A stretch of DNA of 64,000 bases from Achromobacter ruhlandii (GTDB taxonomy: Bacteria > Pseudomonadota > Gammaproteobacteria > Burkholderiales > Burkholderiaceae_B), in contig NZ_CADIJL010000003.1 of assembly GCF_902859695.1 (NCBI RefSeq), positions 248,001 to 312,000 of the forward strand, written 5' to 3'. The notes beneath the pieces are model-generated. The model saw nothing but the letters and a program-made list of their open reading frames with translations. It had not been told where the DNA came from and did no database searches. How positions within the stretch are numbered: the stretch's first letter is position 1; every line of letters begins with the position of its first letter. A program made the translations under genes and the position numbers. Below, piece after piece: positions 35,895 through 44,788 of this stretch.

Positions 35895-37163
35895 TTATTC
35901 GTAGGTGCGGATGTCGTCGATGACCTTGCCGTCGTTCGGCAGGGAGCCGGCCTCGGCCCATTCGACGTCGCTGCGCAGCTTGGTCACGTCACGCACCGAT
36001 TCGGCGATGCGGGCGCCCAGGTCTTCGCCGCGCACGCGTGATTCCACGCGCAGCACCATTTTGTCCGACCCGGTGGTGCCGCTGATCACCAGGCGTGCCC
36101 GCAGGATTTCCGGGTGGCGGCGCACCACGTCGGCCACCTGCGAGGGATGCACGAACATGCCGCGCACCTTGGTGGTCTGGTCGGCGCGTCCCATCCAGCC
36201 CTTGATGCGGGTGTTGGTGCGGCCGCAGGGCGAGATGCCCGGCATCACCGCCGACAGGTCGCCGGTGCCGAAGCGCACCAGCGGGTAGTCGGGGTTCAGC
36301 GTGGTGACCACGACTTCGCCCACTTCGCCATCGGGCACCGGTTCGCCGGTGCCGGGGCGCACGATTTCGACGATGATGTCCTCGCCCAGCACCAGACCCT
36401 GGCGCGCCGGCGTCTCGAACGCGATCATGCCGAGGTCGGCGCTGCCGTAGGCCTGGTAGCCCTCGATGCCGCGCGCGGCCAGCCAGTCGCGCAGCGACGG
36501 CGGGAAGGCCTCGCCGGACACCAGCGCGCGGCGCAGCGAATCCAGCTTCACGCCGAGTTCGTCGGCCTTTTCCAGGATGATCTTCAGGAAGCTGGGCGTG
36601 CCGGTGTAGCCGCTGGGCGCCAGGTCCTGGATCGCGCGCACCTGCTGTTCGGTCTGGCCGGTGCCGCCGGGGAACACGGTGCAGCCGACGGCGTGCGCGG
36701 CGGTCTCCATCATCGAGCCGGCCGGCGTGAAGTGATAGGAGAAGCAGTTGTAGGCCAGTTCGCCGGCGCGAAAGCCCGCGGCGTACAGCGCGCGGGCAAA
36801 GCGCCAGTAGTCGGCGCGCGCGCTTTCAGGTTCGTAGATCGGGCCGGGCGAGGCGAACACGCGCATGGCTTCGCCCCAGCCGATGGCCGAGAAGCCGCCG
36901 AAGGCCTTTTGCGGTCCGGCCGGTTGCGCCGCCTGTTCGCGGCTGTGCTGCTGGCGTTCCAGCAGCTCGTGCTTGCGCAGCACCGGCAGGCGCGCCAGCG
37001 CGGCGCGCGAGGTGACGGTGGCGGGGTCGATGCCGCGCAGTTGCTCGGCAATGGCCGGCGCGCGGGCGATGGCGCGGGCGATGGCGTCGGGCAGGGCCGC
37101 CATCAGGTCGCGCTCGCGTTGCTCGGGCGCTCGGGTTTCCAGGACATCGAAAAACTCGGACAT
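35895..37163 (-). CDS. Phenylacetate-CoA ligase-like adenylate-forming enzyme
   Basis: This 422-residue member of the PaaK branch of acyl-AMP ligases has LAYNCFSYHFTPAG, YTGTPSFLKIILEK, ALVSGEAFPPSLRD, the nucleotide-contact YGSADLGMIAFE, and the hinge RADQTTKVRGMFVHPSQV. It should activate an aromatic or related carboxylate to a CoA thioester. It is the last gene of the minus-strand operon that starts with another ligase at 44620 and includes a complete Liv-type ABC transporter. The likely substrate is therefore what the transporter imports. Phenylacetate itself is not implied: no paa ring-oxidation genes are present. Confidence 0.85.
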   Translation of the reverse strand: MSEFFDVLETRAPEQRERDLMAALPDAIARAIARAPAIAEQLRGIDPATVTSRAALARLPVLRKHELLERQQHSREQAAQPAGPQKAFGGFSAIGWGEAMRVFASPGPIYEPESARADYWRFARALYAAGFRAGELAYNCFSYHFTPAGSMMETAAHAVGCTVFPGGTGQTEQQVRAIQDLAPSGYTGTPSFLKIILEKADELGVKLDSLRRALVSGEAFPPSLRDWLAARGIEGYQAYGSADLGMIAFETPARQGLVLGEDIIVEIVRPGTGEPVPDGEVGEVVVTTLNPDYPLVRFGTGDLSAVMPGISPCGRTNTRIKGWMGRADQTTKVRGMFVHPSQVADVVRRHPEILRARLVISGTTGSDKMVLRVESRVRGEDLGARIAESVRDVTKLRSDVEWAEAGSLPNDGKVIDDIRTYE

Positions 37164-37245
37164 GGGATCGCACCCTCTCGTGTGCCGTACTGCGGTGTCG
37201 TTGCCGGCGGCGAGCCGGACCGCGCCGGCGTCGCCGCTCCAGGGA

Positions 37246-38088
37246 TCAGGCCAGCCAGCGTTTGCGGCGGCGGTAGAACTTGTTGTCGCGGAAACTCTTG
37301 CGTTCGCCGCTGGAAATGCCCAGGTAGAACTCTTTCACGTCCTCGTTCTGGGCCAGGTCCTGCGCGGCGCCGTCCATCATCACGCGGCCGTTCTCCAGGA
37401 TGTAGCCGTAGTCGGCATAGCGCAGCGCGATGTTGGTGTTCTGCTCGGCCAGCAGGAAGCTGACGCGCTCGCGCTGGTTCAGGTCGCGCACGATCTCGAA
37501 GATTTCCTCGACGATCTGTGGCGCCAGTCCCATGGACGGCTCGTCCAGCAGGATCATGTTGGGGTTGGCCATCAGCGCGCGGCCGATGGCGGTCATCTGT
37601 TGTTCGCCGCCCGAGGTGTAGCCGGCCTGGCTGGCGCGGCGCTGCTTCAGGCGCGGGAAATACTGATAGACGCGCTCCAGCGCCGCGCTGGTGTCGCCGC
37701 GGCTGAGGTCGCGGGTGTAGGCGCCCGTCAGCAGGTTCTCTTCGATGGTGAGGTGGGCGAAGCAATGACGGCCCTCCATCACCTGCACCACGCCGCGCTT
37801 GACCAGTTCGGCCGGCGACAGCTTTTCGATGCGCTGGTCGCGGTACTGGATGTGGCCCTTGGTGACGTCGCCGCGCTCGCCCTTGAGCAGATTCGAGATG
37901 GCGCGCAACGTGGTGGTCTTGCCGGCGCCGTTGGCGCCCAGCAGGGCCACGATCCGGCCTTCCGGCACCTGCAGGGACACGCCCTTGAGCACCAGGATGA
38001 CGTGGTTGTAGATCACCTCGATGCCGTTCACATCGAGCAGCACCTTGGGGGTGTCGGCGGTAGTAGCGGTAGTCGTTGCTGCGGTCAT
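37246..38088 (-). CDS. ABC transporter ATP-binding protein, LivF type
   Basis: This 280-residue ATPase has Walker A ALLGANGAGKTTTLRAI, a signature TSGGEQQMTAIGRAL, Walker B NMILLDEPSMGLAP and the switch His region replaced by the LivF-type AEQNTN. The C-terminus is extended by a basic tail (KFYRRRKRWLA), longer than ordinary LivF. ATG 38088 has AGGAA upstream. It lies 58 bp after the substrate-binding protein and pairs with the LivG-type ATPase at 41742 to power the two permeases. Confidence 0.9.
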   Translation of the reverse strand: MTAATTTATTADTPKVLLDVNGIEVIYNHVILVLKGVSLQVPEGRIVALLGANGAGKTTTLRAISNLLKGERGDVTKGHIQYRDQRIEKLSPAELVKRGVVQVMEGRHCFAHLTIEENLLTGAYTRDLSRGDTSAALERVYQYFPRLKQRRASQAGYTSGGEQQMTAIGRALMANPNMILLDEPSMGLAPQIVEEIFEIVRDLNQRERVSFLLAEQNTNIALRYADYGYILENGRVMMDGAAQDLAQNEDVKEFYLGISSGERKSFRDNKFYRRRKRWLA

Positions 38089-38146
38089 GGCGGTTCCTGC
38101 GGCTTGGTGGCGGCCGACGCCGTGGGGCGCCGGCCGCCGGTTCACA

Positions 38147-39481
38147 TCAGTTCTCGCAAGTGCGGGGCGTGATGTTCTTTTCCTTGGCGTACTTCGCCGC
38201 GGCTTCCTTCACCATCGGGTCCAACAGGGTCTTGTCGGCCTGGTACCAGTCCGAGACGACCTTGAACTTGGCGCCGTCCCACTGCACGATACGTGCCCAG
38301 TCGTCACCCTTGTGGTTGCTGCACGAGGTCTTGACCGGGCGCATGATCTGGCCGAAGCCCAGCTGGTTCAGGCGTTCCTGCGTCAGGTTCAGGTTCTCGA
38401 AGCCCCAGCGCACCTGGTCGGGCGTGAGCGCCTTGCCCTTGCCGAACTTTTCCTGCGCGGTACGGATCGCCTCGACCTGCAGCATCGAGATCATCATGCC
38501 GCGGGTGTGGGCGATGGTGCCGAGCGTGGTCTTGCCCGTCTTGTCCGAACCCTGGCCCTTGTCGTAGACGTACTTCTTCAGGTCGTCATAGACCTTGTCG
38601 TGGTCGGCGCCGCTGTTGTGGATGGTGATGGCGTTGTAGCCCTTGGCGACATCGCCCAGGTCCTTGACGTCGCCTTCCGAGCCGGCCCACCAGATCGCGT
38701 ACATCTTGTCGCGCGGGTAGCCGCTGGCCTGCGCTTCGCGGATGGCGGTGGGCGTCATGATGCCGGCGCTCCACAGCAGCACATAGGCCGGGCGCGCCTG
38801 GCGGATCTGCAGCCAGGTGGACTTCTGTTCCACGCCGGGGGCGGTCACCGGATACAGCAGCAGCTCGAAGCCTTCCTTGGCGGCGCGCTTCTGCAGCAGC
38901 GGGATCGGCTCCTTGCCGTAGGGCGAGTCGTGGTAGACCAGGGCGATCTTCTTGCCCTTGAGCTTGTCCATGCCGCCTTCTTTCTTGGCGATGTCCTGGA
39001 TCATCACGTCGGCGGCGGTCCAGTAGGTGCCGAGCAGCGGGAAGTTCCACTCGAACACGCTGCCGTCGACCGATTGCGACAGGCCGTAGCCCATCGTCTC
39101 GACCGGCACCTTGTCCACCATGGCCTTGTCGCTGACCGCGAAGGTGATGCCGGTCGATTGCGTGTCGAAGCCCGAGGCGCCGGTGCCCTTGCCCTTCAGG
39201 CGCTCGTAGCACTCGACGCCGCGATCGGTGGCGTAGGCGGTTTCGCATTCCTCGTAGGTGATCTTGACGCCGTTGACGCCGCCGTCGCGTTCGTTGACCA
39301 GCTTCAGGTAATCCAGCTTGCCATCGGCCCAGGGAATGCCCAGCGGCGCGAACGACCCGGTCCGGTACACCAGCAACGGAACGAACTGCTCTTCCGCCGC
39401 CATTGCCGGCGTGGCCACGGCGCCCACGGCGCCGGCTGCGGCCACCAAGGCTGCCGCCAACTTCAGGTTAAGACGCTTCAT
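38147..39481 (-). CDS. ABC transporter periplasmic substrate-binding protein, LivK type
   Basis: This type-I periplasmic binding protein (444 aa from ATG 39481) has a Sec signal ending TPAMAAEE. It shows a FAPLGIPWADGKLDYLKLVN segment, KKIALVYHDSPYGKEPIPLL and ATRGMM-like central helices. Two ATGs are two codons apart; AGGAGG lies nine bases before the second, so 39481 is preferred over 39487. Cys pairs (EECE, VECYER, TSCSNHK, PRTCEN) are unusual for LivK and suggest a specialised branch that binds non-amino-acid ligands. Its place inside a ligase operon supports an organic-acid ligand. Confidence 0.88.
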   Translation of the reverse strand: MKRLNLKLAAALVAAAGAVGAVATPAMAAEEQFVPLLVYRTGSFAPLGIPWADGKLDYLKLVNERDGGVNGVKITYEECETAYATDRGVECYERLKGKGTGASGFDTQSTGITFAVSDKAMVDKVPVETMGYGLSQSVDGSVFEWNFPLLGTYWTAADVMIQDIAKKEGGMDKLKGKKIALVYHDSPYGKEPIPLLQKRAAKEGFELLLYPVTAPGVEQKSTWLQIRQARPAYVLLWSAGIMTPTAIREAQASGYPRDKMYAIWWAGSEGDVKDLGDVAKGYNAITIHNSGADHDKVYDDLKKYVYDKGQGSDKTGKTTLGTIAHTRGMMISMLQVEAIRTAQEKFGKGKALTPDQVRWGFENLNLTQERLNQLGFGQIMRPVKTSCSNHKGDDWARIVQWDGAKFKVVSDWYQADKTLLDPMVKEAAAKYAKEKNITPRTCEN

Positions 39482-39713
39482 CTCCATTTACCTCCTGCGT
39501 GGTGTTTGGGTCATAAACCCTCGGACACCGGGGTTGGCCCGGTCTGGAGCCGGGTATTCAGGACGTCGGTCGTGGCGCGCATACCGCTACTACCGACGAT
39601 GATCACAACGGGAGCCGCACCATCCGGGCCGCGGCGGATCCGGCTTTGCCGGTCCCCAGCGGCGCCCCCTTGAGGGGGAAGCGCCGCAGGCGCTTTCGGG
39701 GGTGGGCCCATCA
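39482..39713. other. Intra-operon gap with hairpins
   Basis: This 232-bp gap separates the LivM-type permease from the substrate-binding protein gene within a minus-strand operon. It carries hairpin arms AACCC/GGGTT near 39515-39535, CCCGG/CCGGG near 39539-39560, and the repeat element described at 39630-39711. Such hairpins between a permease gene and a binding-protein gene commonly tune relative expression by protecting or ending transcripts. Confidence 0.5.
39630..39711. repeat. Burkholderiales-type intergenic hairpin repeat
   Basis: The element contains two adjacent perfect hairpins: CCCCC-TTGA-GGGGG (39665-39678) and AAGCGCC-GCA-GGCGCTT (39679-39695), followed by GGGGGTGGGCCC. I recognise this composite from many intergenic regions of Alcaligenaceae and other Burkholderiales. 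It ends 2 bp before the stop codon of the permease gene, so it would sit in the 3' UTR of that gene inside the operon. Confidence 0.6.
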
Positions 39714-40778
39714 TTAGTGGGGGAAGGGCCAGATGCGAAGTTTTTCCTTGCCGATGCTCCACAACCGCGCCAGCCCGTGCGGCTCGGCGATCAGGAAGAA
39801 CACGATCAGCGCGCCGAACACCATGTGCTCGACGTGCGCGGCGGTGTCCACCGACAGCGACAGGCCCAGCATGTGCGGCACGTTGGTCAGCGCCACCGGC
39901 ACCAGCACGATGAAGGCCGCGCCAAAGAAGCTGCCGATGATGGAACCCAGTCCGCCGATGATGACCATGAACAGCAACTGGAACGAACGCGTCAGGTCGA
40001 AGGCCAGCGGCTCCCACGAGCCCAGGTGGATGTAGCCCCACAGCGCGCCGGCCACGCCGACGATGAACGAGCTGACGGCGAACGCGGTGAGCTTGGCGTA
40101 CATCGGGCGGATGCCGATGACCGAGGCGGCCACGTCCATGTCGCGGATCGCCATCCACTGGCGGCCGATGGCGCCGCGCACCAGGTTCTTGGCCAGCAGG
40201 CTGAAGATCACCACCAGGATCAGCACGAACAGGTACTTTTCCAGCGCGCTCTGTACCGGCAGGCCGAAGGCGGTCAGCGGCGGCACCGAGACGTTGCCCG
40301 ACGACGAATAGTTGGTGAAGAACGGGATGCGCAGGAACGCCCAGTCGACGAAGAACTGCGCCGCCAGCGTGGCCACGGCCAGGTACAGGCCGCGGATGCG
40401 CAGGCTGGGAATGCCGAAGATGACGCCGACGATGGTGGCGAAGCAGCCGCCCAGCAGGATCTGGACGATCAGCGGCATGCCGGGAAAGCGCACGCCGAAG
40501 TTCCAGGCGGCATACGCGCCCACCGCCATGAAGGCGCCCGTGCCCAGCGAGATCTGGCCGCAATAGCCCACCAGGATATTCAGGCCGACGGCGGCCAGCG
40601 ACAGGATCAGGAACGGGATCAGGATGGCGCGCAGCAGGTAGTCGCTGGACAGCGCAGGGATGGCGATGAACGCCACCGCCAGCAGCAGCCAGATGAAGAC
40701 GCGGTCCTGGCGGATCGGGAAGATCTGCTGGTCGGCGCGATAGCTGGTCTTGAATTGGCCGTTTTCGCGATAGAACAT
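39714..40778 (-). CDS. ABC transporter permease, LivM type
   Basis: This 354-residue inner-membrane permease has about nine to ten hydrophobic helices. It shows the family motifs LNILVGYCGQISLGTGAFMAVGAYAAW and the cytoplasmic EAA-like loop GRQWMAIRDMDVAASVIGI, then VAGALWGYIHLGSW. AGGA lies seven bases before ATG 40778. It starts 23 bp after the LivH-type gene stop and forms the heterodimeric channel with it. Confidence 0.92.
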   Translation of the reverse strand: MFYRENGQFKTSYRADQQIFPIRQDRVFIWLLLAVAFIAIPALSSDYLLRAILIPFLILSLAAVGLNILVGYCGQISLGTGAFMAVGAYAAWNFGVRFPGMPLIVQILLGGCFATIVGVIFGIPSLRIRGLYLAVATLAAQFFVDWAFLRIPFFTNYSSSGNVSVPPLTAFGLPVQSALEKYLFVLILVVIFSLLAKNLVRGAIGRQWMAIRDMDVAASVIGIRPMYAKLTAFAVSSFIVGVAGALWGYIHLGSWEPLAFDLTRSFQLLFMVIIGGLGSIIGSFFGAAFIVLVPVALTNVPHMLGLSLSVDTAAHVEHMVFGALIVFFLIAEPHGLARLWSIGKEKLRIWPFPH

Positions 40779-40801
40779 GTTTTTATCCTAGAAGGCCGTG
40801 G

Positions 40802-41731
40802 TCAGACGCGGTCGATGATCTTCTCGCCGAACAGCCCTTGCGGACGGAACAGCAGGAACACCAGCGCCAGCACATAGGCGAACCAGATTTCGATGCCGCC
40901 GCCCACCAGCGACCCCAGGTAGACCTCGGACAGCTTTTCGCCCACGCCGATGATCAGGCCGCCGAGAATGGCGCCCGGCACCGAGGTCAGGCCGCCCAGG
41001 ATCACCACCGGCAGCGCCCGCAGCGCCGCGGTCGAGAGCGTGAACTGCACGCCAAACTTGGAACCCCAGATGATGCCGGCCACCAGCGCCACCAGGCCGG
41101 CCACGCTCCAGACGATGACCCAGATGCGGTTCAGCGGAATGCCGATGGACTGCGCCGCCTGGTGGTCGTCCGCCACGGCGCGCAGCGCGCGGCCGGTGGA
41201 GGTGAACTGGAAGAACAGCGCCAGCGCGGCCACCAGCAATGCGGCGATGACGGCGGCGGTCAGGTCTTCGAGGTTGATGAGCAGGCCGCCTTCGAACACC
41301 GAGTCCAGGATCATCAACGGATCCTTCGGCATGCCGACGTTGATGGAATAGACCGAGCTGCCGAAGGAGATCTGGCCCAGGCCGTCGAGGAAATAGCTGA
41401 TGCCCAGGGTGGCCATGAGCAGGGTGGTGGCCTCCTGGTTGACCAGGTGGCGCAGCACGAAGCGCTCGATCGCCACGGCCAGCAGGAACATGAGGATGGC
41501 GCTGACGATGAACGCCAGCACGTTGGCCAGGATCATATTTTCGAAGCCGAACCAGCGCGGTATCCACTCCGAGAAGCGCGCCATCGACAGCGCCGCCACC
41601 AGCACCATGGCGCCCTGCGCGAAGTTGAACACGCCCGACGCCTTGAAGATCAACACGAAGCCCAGGCCGATCAGGGCGTACAGCATGCCGCTCATCAGGC
41701 CGCCGAATAAGGTTTCCAGAAAAAATCCCAT
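40802..41731 (-). CDS. ABC transporter permease, LivH type
   Basis: This 309-residue permease has MLYALIGLGFVLIFKASGVFNFAQGAMV at the N-terminus and the EAA-like loop TGRALRAVADDHQAAQSIGIPLNRI. It ends with FRPQGLFGEKIIDRV. Two adjacent ATGs exist; the second (41731) has AAGGGG six bases upstream and is preferred. The reading frame is open far upstream, but that part only translates the repeat in the end of livG. The gap to livG is 10 bp. Confidence 0.92.
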   Translation of the reverse strand: MGFFLETLFGGLMSGMLYALIGLGFVLIFKASGVFNFAQGAMVLVAALSMARFSEWIPRWFGFENMILANVLAFIVSAILMFLLAVAIERFVLRHLVNQEATTLLMATLGISYFLDGLGQISFGSSVYSINVGMPKDPLMILDSVFEGGLLINLEDLTAAVIAALLVAALALFFQFTSTGRALRAVADDHQAAQSIGIPLNRIWVIVWSVAGLVALVAGIIWGSKFGVQFTLSTAALRALPVVILGGLTSVPGAILGGLIIGVGEKLSEVYLGSLVGGGIEIWFAYVLALVFLLFRPQGLFGEKIIDRV

Positions 41732-41741
41732 CATTCGCCCC

Positions 41742-42638
41742 TTAAGTCCGTGCAGCCAGTGAGTTTTCTCCCTCCCCCTCGGAGGGAGGGTTAGGGGCGG
41801 GGGCTGTTGCCTGCGCTTCGGCGTCCTGGGTGACGCCGGCTTCGCCGCCGACGCCAAGGTACGCTCGGATGACGTCTTCGTTGGCGCGCACCTCATCGGG
41901 CTTGCCGTCGCCGATCTTCTTGCCGTAGTCCAGCACCACCACGCGGTCGGAGATGTCCATGACCACGCCCATGTCGTGCTCGATCAGCACGATGGTGGTG
42001 CCGAATTCGTCGTTCACGTCGAGGATGAAGCGGCTCATGTCCTGCTTCTCCTCGATGTTCATGCCGGCCATCGGCTCGTCCAGCAGCAGCAGGCGCGGCT
42101 CCATGGCCAGCGCGCGGCCCAGGTCGACGCGCTTTTGCAGGCCGTAGGGCAGGCGCCCCACGGGTGTCTTGCGATACGCCTGGATCTCGAGGAAGTCGAT
42201 GATGTTCTCGACGAACTGGCGGTGCTCGATCTCTTCGCGCTCGGCGGCGCCCAGGCGGAAGGCCTGCGCCAGCAGCCCGCACTTCATGCGCAGGTTGCGG
42301 CCGGTCATGATGTTGTCCAGCACGCTCATGCCCTTGAACAGGGCCAGGTTCTGGAAGGTGCGCGCGATACCCATTTCGGCGGCGCGGCGCGGATTCATGC
42401 GCGAAAAGCGCTCGCCGCGGAAGGCGATGCCGCCCTGCTGCGGGGTGTAGACGCCGTTGATGACGTTCAGCATCGAGCTCTTGCCCGCGCCGTTGGGGCC
42501 GATGATGGCGCGGATCTCGTGCTCGCGCACATTGAAGGAAATGTCCGTCAGCGCCTTGACGCCGCCGAAGGACAGCGAGATGTTCTGCATGTCCAGCATC
42601 ACGTCGCCGATGCGCTGGTCGCGGTCGTTGTTGCTCAT
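41742..42638 (-). CDS. ABC transporter ATP-binding protein, LivG type
   Basis: This 298-residue ATPase has Walker A IIGPNGAGKSSMLNVI, GIARTFQNLALF, a signature replaced by PYGLQKRVDLGRAL, Walker B LLLLDEPMAGMN and the switch EHDMGVVM, all typical of LivG. The core ends near YLGVGGEAG. The last ~25 residues (TQDAEAQATAPAPNPPSEGE onward) are encoded by a hairpin repeat (CCCTCC/GGAGGG near 41770-41790) and are not part of the fold. It is the second gene of the operon, five bases after the ligase. Confidence 0.92.
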   Translation of the reverse strand: MSNNDRDQRIGDVMLDMQNISLSFGGVKALTDISFNVREHEIRAIIGPNGAGKSSMLNVINGVYTPQQGGIAFRGERFSRMNPRRAAEMGIARTFQNLALFKGMSVLDNIMTGRNLRMKCGLLAQAFRLGAAEREEIEHRQFVENIIDFLEIQAYRKTPVGRLPYGLQKRVDLGRALAMEPRLLLLDEPMAGMNIEEKQDMSRFILDVNDEFGTTIVLIEHDMGVVMDISDRVVVLDYGKKIGDGKPDEVRANEDVIRAYLGVGGEAGVTQDAEAQATAPAPNPPSEGEGENSLAART

Positions 42639-42643
42639 GGTCT

Positions 42644-44620
42644 CTACGCGGCTCGGGCGGTGATGGCGGGGAACGTCTTGACCGGGCGGATCTTCAGGTC
42701 GGCGGCGATCTTGCCGGTGCGGCCGTCCTCGAACTTCACTTCGGTTTCGATGTACTGGGACGGCTTGCCTTCGAACAGGGCGTCGATCAGCACGCCGTAC
42801 TTCTGCGCGATGAAGGCGCGCCGCACCTTGCGGGTGCGCGTCAGTTCGTCGTCATCCGGATCCAGTTCCTTGTGCAGGATCAGGAAGCGGCCGATCTGCG
42901 AGGCCGACAGCTTGGGATCGGTGGCCAGGTCGGCATTGACCTGCTCGACGCAATCGGCGATGAGCTGGTAGACCTCGTCCTTGCCCGCCAGGTCGGTATA
43001 GCCGGCGTAGGGCAGGCCGCGGCGCTCGGCCCAGTTGCCCACGGCTTCCAGGTCGATGTTGATGAAGGCGCACACGTCCTGGCGGCCGGCGCCGAACGCC
43101 ACCGCCTCCTTGATGTGCGGGAAGAACTTGAGCTTGTTCTCCAGGTACTTGGGCGCGAACAGGCTGCCGTCGGCCAGCTTGCCGACGTCCTTGGCGCGGT
43201 CGATGATCTTGAGCTGGCCGTCGGTGTCCAGGTAGCCCGCGTCGCCCGTGTGGAACCAGCCGTCGGCGCTGCGCGCCTCCTGCGTGGCGTCCGGGTTGCG
43301 GTAGTACTCCTTGAACAGGCCGGGGCTCTTGACCAGGATTTCGCCGTTGTCGGCCACGCGGATCTCCACGCCGGCCACCGGCGGGCCGACGGTGTCGTCG
43401 CGCACCTGGCCGTCCGGCTGCACGCAGACGAACACCGAGGTTTCGGTGGAGCCGTAGAGCTGCTTGAGGTTGATGCCGATGGAGCGGTAGAACACGAACA
43501 GGTCGGGGCCGATGGCCTCGCCGGCCGTATAGGCCACGCGCACGCGGCTCATGCCCAGCGCATTGCGCAGCGGACCGTAGATCAGCACATTGCCCAGCGC
43601 GTAGCGCAGGCGGTCCCAGGCGTTGACCGGTTCGCCATCCAGGATGCGGGTGCCGACGCGGCGCGCCAGCTTCATGCAGGCATGGAACAGCTTGCGCTTG
43701 AGATAACCGGCGTCTTCCATGCGGATCATCACATGGGTCAGCAGGCCTTCCAGCACGCGCGGCGGCGCGAAGTAGTAGGTGGGGCCGATGTCGCGCATGT
43801 CGATCGACACGGTATCGGGCGACTCCGGATGGTTCACGGTGAAGCCCGTGACCAGTAGTTGCGTGTACGAGAACATGTTCTGCCCGATCCAGGCCGGCGG
43901 CAGGTAGGCCAGCACGTCCTCGCGGTCGGTCAGGTTTTCCATTTCGGATACGGCGCGGGCGCGGTCGATCAGCGCATGGTGCGTCAGCACCACGCCCTTG
44001 GGCTTGCCGGTGGTGCCGGAGGTATAGAACATCGCGGCCGCGTCGTGCGGCTGCACCGCGGCCACGGCGCGGGCGAAGAAGTCGGGATGCTGCGCGGCGT
44101 ACTCGCGGCCAATCTCCTCGAGCCGGTCGTACGACAGCAGCATCGCATCGGTGTAGTGGCGCAGGCCGCGCGGATCGTCGTAGACCACGTGCTTGAGCGC
44201 GGGGCATTGCTCGCGCACTTCCAGCATCTTGTCGACCTGCTCCTGGTCCTCGACTACGGCAACGCTGATCTCGGCGTCCTGCAGCACGTAGACCATCTCC
44301 TGGGCCACGGCGTCCTGGTAGAGCGGAACGGGAATGGCGCCGAGCGATTGCGTGGCCATCATGGCCATGTACAGGCGCGGCCGGTTCTCGCCGATCACGG
44401 CCACGTGCATGCCGGGCTGGATGCCCAGCGATGCCAGCCCGTGGGCGACCTGGCGCACGTGCTCAGCCACTTGCGACCAGGTAAGGGTTTGCCAGATACC
44501 CAGGTCTTTCTCACGTATCGCGGGCCGCGACCCGCGTACGTCGGCATGCGCGAACAGCAGCGCCGGAAAAGTATCCAGCGCCGCCGGCATCGTTGCGGAT
44601 GCGGGCGATAAATGTGCCAC
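42644..44620 (-). CDS. Long-chain acyl-CoA synthetase-like AMP-dependent ligase
   Basis: This 658-residue adenylate-forming enzyme should activate a carboxylic acid to acyl-CoA in the cytoplasm. It shows AMP-binding P-loop MFYTSGTTGKPKGVVLTHHA, LPPAWIGQNMF, YGSTETSVFVC and the hinge GWFHTGDAGYLDTDGQLKIIDRAKDVGKLADG, followed by FIAQKYGVLIDALFEGK. The GTG at 44620 is preceded by GGAGGAG and gives MAHLSPAS; the in-frame ATG at 44590 and an upstream CTG/GTG frame are less likely. It heads the Liv-type operon that ends in a PaaK-like ligase, so import and CoA activation appear coupled. Confidence 0.88.
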   Translation of the reverse strand: MAHLSPASATMPAALDTFPALLFAHADVRGSRPAIREKDLGIWQTLTWSQVAEHVRQVAHGLASLGIQPGMHVAVIGENRPRLYMAMMATQSLGAIPVPLYQDAVAQEMVYVLQDAEISVAVVEDQEQVDKMLEVREQCPALKHVVYDDPRGLRHYTDAMLLSYDRLEEIGREYAAQHPDFFARAVAAVQPHDAAAMFYTSGTTGKPKGVVLTHHALIDRARAVSEMENLTDREDVLAYLPPAWIGQNMFSYTQLLVTGFTVNHPESPDTVSIDMRDIGPTYYFAPPRVLEGLLTHVMIRMEDAGYLKRKLFHACMKLARRVGTRILDGEPVNAWDRLRYALGNVLIYGPLRNALGMSRVRVAYTAGEAIGPDLFVFYRSIGINLKQLYGSTETSVFVCVQPDGQVRDDTVGPPVAGVEIRVADNGEILVKSPGLFKEYYRNPDATQEARSADGWFHTGDAGYLDTDGQLKIIDRAKDVGKLADGSLFAPKYLENKLKFFPHIKEAVAFGAGRQDVCAFINIDLEAVGNWAERRGLPYAGYTDLAGKDEVYQLIADCVEQVNADLATDPKLSASQIGRFLILHKELDPDDDELTRTRKVRRAFIAQKYGVLIDALFEGKPSQYIETEVKFEDGRTGKIAADLKIRPVKTFPAITARAA

Positions 44621-44788
44621 GTTGTCTCCTCCGGTTTGGGCACATCGCACCCGAGGCCGCTAACGCGGCGCGCGGGAGATCGCGCTTGACCAGTTGGTTT
44701 TAGATTTACGGCAGGAGTTAAGGTATAAGGTTGGGTTGCTACCAACTGTCACCATCGCGACATTCAAGGAACTTTTAGGGTATTCCCG
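44621..44788. promoter_or_regulatory. Divergent promoter region, ligase operon / Crp-Fnr regulator
   Basis: The two divergent genes are 168 bp apart. The part from 44686 to 44790 is A/T-richer than its surroundings. Inverted arms AGTTGG (44692-44697) and CCAACT (44742-44747) flank a TATAAG box (44724-44729) that could serve the regulator gene. A nested GTTGG/CCAAC pair lies at 44730-44746. These are candidate regulator sites; none matches a known Crp or Fnr consensus. Confidence 0.4.
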
